Source of the DNA: Bacillota bacterium
GTDB taxonomy: Bacteria; Bacillota; Clostridia; Lachnospirales; Lachnospiraceae
Direction of reading: 5' to 3'
Length of the DNA stretch: 15,459 nucleotides
NCBI GenBank assembly: GCA_023420935.1
Contig: JAEZUR010000119.1
Coordinates: 1 to 15,459, forward strand
Positions 7,968 through 12,507 of this stretch are shown piece by piece. Below the pieces are notes generated by a model, which did no database searches, was not told the DNA's origin, and saw nothing but the letters and a program-made list of their open reading frames with translations. A program made the translations under genes and the position numbers. The stretch's first letter is position 1; each line of letters starts with the position of its first letter.

Positions 7968-8029
7968 ATTTATCTGCAGGACCAAATTATCAATATCTCG
8001 ACGAACAAGGACAAGTGATTTATCAATGA
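7916..8029 (+). pseudogene. Out-of-frame 3' tail of the preceding membrane-protein gene
   Basis: In the -1 frame relative to the preceding gene, bases 7916-8029 are open for 37 codons. They encode a plausible hydrophilic C-terminus (YDTQIFYTYGDSKDLDL, then SAGPNYQYLDEQGQVIYQ) ending at TGA 8027-8029. There is no start or ribosome site for it. It makes sense only as the original end of the upstream protein, with the shift falling between the A5 run at 7914-7918 and the T6 run at 7935-7940. It could be a true mutation, a sequencing error or, less likely, recoding. Confidence 0.5.
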
Positions 8030-8151
8030 TAAATGACGGAACTTTTATAAATATTAATTTCTACAAAAATGTATGCTAATTTTAACAACTAAAATTACTC
8101 AATAATTATATTGGGTTAATAAATACGATAAAAAAGAGGAGGCACTGGATA

Positions 8152-8475
8152 ATGGACAAAAAAAGTGAGCAAATATCAAAGAATTGTCTTATATGTACCT
8201 ATTATGAGTGTAAAGAACTTTATGATTATAGGTATAGATTTGATGGTAGCAAGAACCCTGCGCTCATACTAAGTACAGAAGGTCATTGTTTTTTAGGATT
8301 AGATCAAGAAAGTAATGGTAATATAAAAGCGGAATTCAGTCGTACTAAAGAAAGAGATTGCTGCATACCAGGAGTTTTGCAAGTAGCTTTAGAAGATGAA
8401 GAGCTGCAGCAAGCGAAAGATGTAAGAGAACTATATGAACTATTTTGTAAAAAGTATGAGACACATGTAGGTTAA
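8152..8475 (+). CDS. Hypothetical 107-residue cysteine-containing protein
   Basis: I do not recognise it. The start is well supported: AGGAGG at 8137-8142 lies 9 bases before the ATG. The product is hydrophilic, with no signal peptide or membrane segment, so it is probably cytoplasmic. Cysteines cluster at the N-terminus as C-x2-C-x4-C (12, 15, 20), followed by Cys46, the pair Cys70-Cys71 and Cys99. This could bind a metal such as zinc, but the spacing matches no named finger that I know. The C-terminal third is charged and likely helical (ALEDEELQQAKDVRELYEL). It stands alone, with about 120 bases of AT-rich DNA before it and a terminator directly after. A weak promoter (TTAACA 8082-8087, TATATT 8107-8112, 19-base spacer) may drive it. 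Confidence 0.7.
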   Translation: MDKKSEQISKNCLICTYYECKELYDYRYRFDGSKNPALILSTEGHCFLGLDQESNGNIKAEFSRTKERDCCIPGVLQVALEDEELQQAKDVRELYELFCKKYETHVG

Positions 8476-8480
8476 TAAAA

Positions 8481-8530
8481 AAACAAAAGTCCACCTTTCT
8501 GGTATTGGAGTGTGGTCTTTTGTTTATTAT
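8481..8530 (+). terminator. Rho-independent terminator after the 107-residue protein
   Basis: AAACAAAAGTCCAC (8481-8494) pairs with GTGGTCTTTTGTTT (8512-8525) with a single mismatch, around a 17-base loop. It begins 5 bases after the stop codon. The flanks are A-rich before and T-rich after, so it could work in both directions. Confidence 0.75.
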
Positions 8531-8612
8531 TTCATTGGACAAAATTGAATTATAGTCATGTAAATACATATTCTGAATAAAAATTGCAATGCAAGAACGA
8601 ATGGAAATTAAA

Positions 8613-8638
8613 TATAATAAGCATTGATGGCCTATAAT
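8613..8638 (+). promoter_or_regulatory. Two -10-like TATAAT boxes before the M23 gene
   Basis: Perfect TATAAT hexamers occur at 8613-8618 and 8633-8638, upstream of the ribosome site AGAGG (8650-8654). Neither has a good -35 box at 16-18 bases. The second would give a leader of about 16 bases. AT-rich sequence makes such hits easy to find. Confidence 0.3.
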
Positions 8639-8660
8639 ATATAGAAAGTAGAGGTATAAA

Positions 8661-9356
8661 ATGAAAGAATTGGATAAACCAGTAATTGTTGCGTTTCCTC
8701 TTAGAGGAGAATGGTTGGCACCCACTACGCCTGGGAAAAAGATTCCAAGCCACGGAACCAATCAATTGGGAGAACGTTATGCATATGATTTTCTACAAGT
8801 TGACTGGACGAGAAAAGGTTGGCCTGCTTATCGCGTTCATTGGTTGCAATATCTCTTTTTCGGCGTTCCACTAAATAAGTGTTATTGCTGGGGGCAAGAT
8901 GTATATGCACCTTGTGATGGTACTATTATGAAAGCGGAGGATGGTTATAAAGAACGAAAAAGAGTACATATACTCTCTGATTCCTATGTTGCTTTAAAGA
9001 ATGCATATACCTTTGATCCAAGAAAAGATAATATCCAATCCGTTGCTGGTAATTATATCATTATGAAATGCGATAACCATGTATACGCAGCCTTAGTACA
9101 TCTTCAAATAGGTTCCATTGTTGTATCTGAAGGTCAACAGGTAAAGAAAGGTGATGTTTTAGGAAAAGTAGGGCATTCAGGCAACTCTTTTGCACCACAC
9201 TTACATTTTCAACTTATGGATCGTTGCGATATTGCTTCGGCAAAAGGAATACCATGTGCATTTGAACAGTATGATCTCTATGAAAATGGTAAATGGATAC
9301 AAGTGAATAATGGAATTCCTACAGATAAGGACAGAATAAGAATATCTTCTAAATAA
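8661..9356 (+). CDS. M23-family metallopeptidase-like protein without signal peptide
   Basis: A 231-residue protein with an M23 (LytM/lysostaphin-like) domain, a fold whose members cut peptide cross-links in peptidoglycan using zinc. Likely zinc ligands are His31 (SHGTN), Asp43 (YAYDF) and His182 in PHLHF. His147 (LVHL) and His180 are the other catalytic-site histidines. The glycine-rich GKVGHSGNSFAPHLHF stretch is the most diagnostic. The first His and Asp are 12 residues apart instead of in a compact H-x3-D, a pattern I recall from a distinct M23 subgroup. There is no signal peptide or membrane anchor, so either it is cytoplasmic, leaves by another route, or acts on something other than cell wall. 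The ribosome site AGAGG is 6 bases before the ATG. It is monocistronic, lying between two hairpins. Confidence 0.85.
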   Translation: MKELDKPVIVAFPLRGEWLAPTTPGKKIPSHGTNQLGERYAYDFLQVDWTRKGWPAYRVHWLQYLFFGVPLNKCYCWGQDVYAPCDGTIMKAEDGYKERKRVHILSDSYVALKNAYTFDPRKDNIQSVAGNYIIMKCDNHVYAALVHLQIGSIVVSEGQQVKKGDVLGKVGHSGNSFAPHLHFQLMDRCDIASAKGIPCAFEQYDLYENGKWIQVNNGIPTDKDRIRISSK

Positions 9357-9408
9357 CTTAATGAAAGATCAATGTACAGGAACAAGATGTGAAAAGAAGA
9401 TGAAAATA

Positions 9409-9450
9409 GAAAGAGAGGTGATTGTCATAGACGAACACCTCTCTTTCCCT
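9409..9450 (+). terminator. Hairpin terminator after the M23 gene
   Basis: GAAAGAGAGGTG (9409-9420) and CACCTCTCTTTC (9436-9447) are perfect 12-base arms around a 15-base loop, 52 bases after the stop. The tail (CCTCTTAATT) is poor in T, so efficiency is uncertain. Confidence 0.65.
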
Positions 9451-9513
9451 CTTAATTATAGCAAATTTACTCCGTAACAACAAGACTATTTTTCCGGATA
9501 TGGATGTGATAGA

Positions 9514-9525
9514 GTTATGCATAAC
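9514..9525. promoter_or_regulatory. Perfect palindrome upstream of helD (possible operator)
   Basis: GTTATGCATAAC is a perfect 12-base palindrome about 50 bases before the helD start. The gap 9451-9575 holds no gene and I found no convincing promoter in it, so what this site controls is inference. Dimeric repressors often bind palindromes of this size. Confidence 0.35.
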
Positions 9526-9575
9526 GGTTTTGGAGAAGATAATCCTACCGATTCTAAAATAGGGGTGATTTCGTA

Positions 9576-11726
9576 ATGGAACAGTATCAATCAGAATTAG
9601 AGTTTGAGCATAAAAGATTAGAAAAAACAATATCATTAGCGAAAAAACAGCTGGATCAAGCAAGGGCGAAAAACGAGGAGAATAAGTCAGCCATTATTTC
9701 TGCTAAAAAAGAGTTGCGTGAGAACACCTCACACTCTATCGCAAATTTATGGTCTTCTGATAGTTTTGAAGCCTTGGCTGAATTAAGTCAATTTGCTAAT
9801 CCTGTTACTGCGAAAATCGCAGATTACGAAGAGGTTGAGAACAAAATAGCCCAACTAGAAAAATTAATTCAATCGCCATATTTTGCTCGTATCGATTTCA
9901 AATTTGACGGGGAAGAAACATTTGAGAAAATTTATATTGGACGATCTTCTTTAATGAAAGATAAGTCATACCAAATGTATGTTTATGACTGGAGATCTCC
10001 AATCGCAAGCGTCTTTTATCGATTTGTTACTGGGCAGGCATATTATGATGCACCTGCTGGCAGGATAACGGGAGAGGTTAATTTAAAGCGTCAATATGAA
10101 ATCAACAAAGGGGTATTAGAATATTTCTTTGATGCAGATGTGCAAATTGTAGATGAGTTTCTTAGAAAATTATTATCTCAAAATAATTCTACCAAGATGA
10201 AAACCATAATAGAAACCATACAGAAAGAGCAAGATATTGTAATCAGAGATATGGAAAACGACCTTATGATGGTACAGGGAGTAGCGGGAAGCGGCAAGAC
10301 TTCCATTGCCCTTCATAGAGCAGCCTATCTGATGTATCAAGGTCTGTCATCTCACCTATCTGCAAACAATATTATTATCATTTCACCAAATACAATATTT
10401 GAACAGTACATTTCCAATGTAATACCAGAACTAGGAGAAGAAAATGTCATATCCGTGGTATTTGATGAAATGCTTGCAAACCTATTACAAAATAAGCATA
10501 TCCAGTCAAGAAATGAATTTCTAGAAGGTTTAATCACAAGTTCACATTACCGAAATGTGATAAAAAGTAGTATGGAATTCAAAACTTCTCACCAATTTGT
10601 GGAACTACTCAATCAATTTATTCTTGATATACCACATAAATGGATTGAATTTGAGGATGTTTACCATGATGGTGAATTAATAGTAAGAAAAGAGGTAATA
10701 AAGGAGAAAATAATAGGACGAAAAGATACGGCATTGGGGATGAAGTTAGAACAATTAGAGGATTTTGTAGTAGAATTGATATATGAGGCAAAGAAAATTC
10801 GTATCAAAAATGCGGATAAGAAAGAGATACTACAGTTTACACAGCTTAATGTATTAGAACTATACAAACAATTATTCTGTAATAGAGATTACTTTTATCA
10901 TTTAGCGAAAGATCTTGATCTTCCTGAAAACATAGAAGATATTATTGTTTACACACAGGAAAATCTAGAAACTGATCGTTTATACTATGACGATGCCGCA
11001 GTTCTGGCCTATTTGAATCTAAAAATATATGGAGCCAATGAGTATAAAAATATAAAGCAGGTGGTAATCGATGAAGCCCAGGATTATTATCCTCTCCATT
11101 TTCAACTATTCAACTTACTGTTTTCTAATGCAAAATTTACGATTTTGGGAGATATCAATCAAACTCTTGAAAAGAAAGAAGATTTATCATTATATGAGGA
11201 CATAAGAAGAATTTTAAATAAGAAAAAAGCTTCACTTGCTACTATGGATAAAAGTTTTCGATGTACCAATGAAATTTTAACATATAGCTCAAAATTCATT
11301 GAGCAAAGTATGGAGATTAAAAGCTTCAATCGTAACGGGGAAGAGCCAAAGGTATATGTTAGTGAAAGTCTAAAGTCACATAATAGCGAAATTATTTCAG
11401 AAGTTAAATTCTGTTTAGAACAAGGATATCAATCCGTCGGATTAATCTGTAAAACTGAGAAAAATGCACTTTCTTTATACAATAACTTAAAAGATAGCAT
11501 GGATGTCCAAATAATAAAAAACGAAAGTACAGCTGACTTGCAAGGTGTATTCATTATACCGGTTTATATGTCAAAAGGGCTGGAATTTGATGCAGTTCTA
11601 CTATGTGACATCGATAAAGAAACATATCATAGCGACGATGATAAAAAGCTATTATATATAGGGTGTACCAGGGCGCTTCATAGGCTTAATCTGTTCAGTT
11701 GTGGAGAAGTTAGTCCATTATTATAG
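9576..11726 (+). CDS. helD: HelD-type UvrD/SF1 ATPase acting on RNA polymerase
   Basis: A 716-residue SF1 helicase-like ATPase. In Bacillus, HelD enters RNA polymerase and uses ATP to release it from stalled or post-termination complexes. The first 65 residues form a charged coiled coil, as expected for the arm that enters the secondary channel. The HelD-specific block follows (YVYDWRSPIASVFYRF, about 145-160). Walker A is GVAGSGKT with Lys241, Walker B is VVIDEAQD with Asp499-Glu500, motif III is LGDINQT, motif IV is SFRCTNEI, and motifs V-VI include MSKGLEFDAV and LYIGCTRA. The length is a little under that of B. subtilis HelD (about 774). AGGGGTGA at 9561-9568 precedes the ATG by 7 bases. 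It is transcribed alone and faces a minus-strand gene. A generic UvrD-like DNA helicase is the alternative, but the N-terminal block argues for HelD. Confidence 0.9.
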   Translation: MEQYQSELEFEHKRLEKTISLAKKQLDQARAKNEENKSAIISAKKELRENTSHSIANLWSSDSFEALAELSQFANPVTAKIADYEEVENKIAQLEKLIQSPYFARIDFKFDGEETFEKIYIGRSSLMKDKSYQMYVYDWRSPIASVFYRFVTGQAYYDAPAGRITGEVNLKRQYEINKGVLEYFFDADVQIVDEFLRKLLSQNNSTKMKTIIETIQKEQDIVIRDMENDLMMVQGVAGSGKTSIALHRAAYLMYQGLSSHLSANNIIIISPNTIFEQYISNVIPELGEENVISVVFDEMLANLLQNKHIQSRNEFLEGLITSSHYRNVIKSSMEFKTSHQFVELLNQFILDIPHKWIEFEDVYHDGELIVRKEVIKEKIIGRKDTALGMKLEQLEDFVVELIYEAKKIRIKNADKKEILQFTQLNVLELYKQLFCNRDYFYHLAKDLDLPENIEDIIVYTQENLETDRLYYDDAAVLAYLNLKIYGANEYKNIKQVVIDEAQDYYPLHFQLFNLLFSNAKFTILGDINQTLEKKEDLSLYEDIRRILNKKKASLATMDKSFRCTNEILTYSSKFIEQSMEIKSFNRNGEEPKVYVSESLKSHNSEIISEVKFCLEQGYQSVGLICKTEKNALSLYNNLKDSMDVQIIKNESTADLQGVFIIPVYMSKGLEFDAVLLCDIDKETYHSDDDKKLLYIGCTRALHRLNLFSCGEVSPLL

Positions 11727-11740
11727 ATTATCTATATAAT

Positions 11741-11762
11741 TTAAGAAGTTCCTTAATTTTTT
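11741..11762 (+). terminator. Weak terminator candidate after helD
   Basis: TTAAG (11741-11745) and CTTAA (11752-11756) form a short AT-rich stem followed by six T (11757-11762). A second small stem (TATAGA-TTA-TCTATA) overlaps the helD stop just upstream. Five base pairs are weak, so readthrough into the region antisense to the next gene is likely. Confidence 0.35.
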
Positions 11763-12169
11763 AACCTAACAAGATAATCCCTAAATACAGGTATCTCTTT
11801 ATTATCACATGTAATTAAATTATAATCTCTAATTAGATTACGCTTATTTTTTCTGTATCTTTCAATTATATTATAACCAAGGAATGTCTGAAAGTTTGCT
11901 ATATTATCAGTATAATACCGTTCAGTATAAATAATAAAATTACCTGTATATTGCAATATGCTTATTGTTGGATAACCATCAATTCCATAGTCAACTATAA
12001 CTATTTTATCAGGTATCCTATTTAAATAATTGTACATGAACAACTGCATTCGCTTGGAATTATATGATACTGCACCATATTTAACTATGTTGTTATTTTC
12101 AATAGACATAGCTAGTGTATACTCTTGTGGATATAAAGATAATTCAAGTTCGTGTTGATAATTTTTCAT
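11753..12169 (-). CDS. Small hypothetical protein, possibly DUF4362-like
   Basis: A 138-residue protein on the minus strand, convergent with helD. The middle (GAVSYNSKRMQLFMYNYL, then PDKIVIVDYGIDGYPTI) recalls DUF4362, a family of short clostridial and bacillar proteins often found as lipoproteins; this is from memory and tentative. This copy has no signal peptide, and an in-frame TAG lies two codons before the ATG, so the N-terminus may have been lost or replaced. The C-terminal part is basic (RYRKNKRNLIRDY). The ribosome site is weak (AGGA about 10 bases upstream). A plausible promoter lies just upstream on the same strand, which supports expression. The gene is very AT-rich compared with helD. 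It could be a decaying gene. Confidence 0.55.
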   Translation of the reverse strand: MKNYQHELELSLYPQEYTLAMSIENNNIVKYGAVSYNSKRMQLFMYNYLNRIPDKIVIVDYGIDGYPTISILQYTGNFIIYTERYYTDNIANFQTFLGYNIIERYRKNKRNLIRDYNLITCDNKEIPVFRDYLVRLKN

Positions 12170-12209
12170 AGGCTAAAATTCCTATAGGTCCTTATGACAC
12201 AATATTCAC

Positions 12210-12238
12210 TTTATATTAAGGGTGTGAGAGATTGGAAA
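12210..12238 (-). promoter_or_regulatory. Promoter candidate for the minus-strand small gene
   Basis: On the minus strand, TTTCCA (12238-12233), a 17-base spacer, then TATAAA (12215-12210). Transcription would begin near 12203, about 34 bases before the start codon at 12169. Confidence 0.4.
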
Positions 12239-12259
12239 TAGATAAGTAACCTAAAGATT

Positions 12260-12287
12260 AGCAGGTGTGTAACAGCACCTGCTTTTT
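12260..12287 (+). terminator. Strong plus-strand terminator without an assigned gene
   Basis: AGCAGGTG (12260-12267) pairs perfectly with CACCTGCT (12276-12283) and is followed by five T (12283-12287). It is oriented for plus-strand transcripts, yet the nearest plus-strand gene ends about 530 bases earlier. Bases 12170-12260 contain no convincing plus-strand gene. Confidence 0.75.
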
Positions 12288-12357
12288 ATGTTTTTTCAAG
12301 TCTTACAAGCAGGCGAAATGAAGAAAGAACTCATTTTGTCCAGAGTGTTTTTATAAA

Positions 12358-12385
12358 TTGAAAATATATGTTAAAATACTATAAA
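12358..12385 (+). promoter_or_regulatory. Promoter candidate for the glycoside hydrolase gene
   Basis: TTGAAA (12358-12363), a 16-base spacer, then TATAAA (12380-12385). Transcription would begin near 12392, leaving a leader of about 115 bases with hairpins. The region is AT-rich, so other placements are possible. Confidence 0.45.
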
Positions 12386-12424
12386 GTTTGGTTTTATTAT
12401 TGTAAATACAAAAAAATATATGGG

Positions 12425-12464
12425 TCTATAATGTAAATTATAGAGCATGTATACTCTATCATGC
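12425..12464 (+). promoter_or_regulatory. Overlapping hairpins in the glycoside hydrolase leader
   Basis: Three stems are possible. TCTATAAT/ATTATAGA pairs at 12425-12432 with 12437-12444. ATAGAG/CTCTAT pairs at 12440-12445 with 12454-12459. GCATG/CATGC pairs at 12445-12449 with 12460-12464. The first and second share bases 12440-12444 and cannot both form. No T-run follows. They may act as an operator or an RNA switch, or may be chance. Confidence 0.35.
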
Positions 12465-12507
12465 CTTGGGTAGTAATAGAAGTTCATTGAGAAAAAGGAG
12501 GTATATG

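Noticed and set aside
8345..8761. A 138-codon minus-strand frame spanning the small Cys protein, its terminator and the M23 start
   Set aside because: It runs through a terminator and over two supported plus-strand genes, and its sequence looks like random translation rich in Leu, Ile and Phe.
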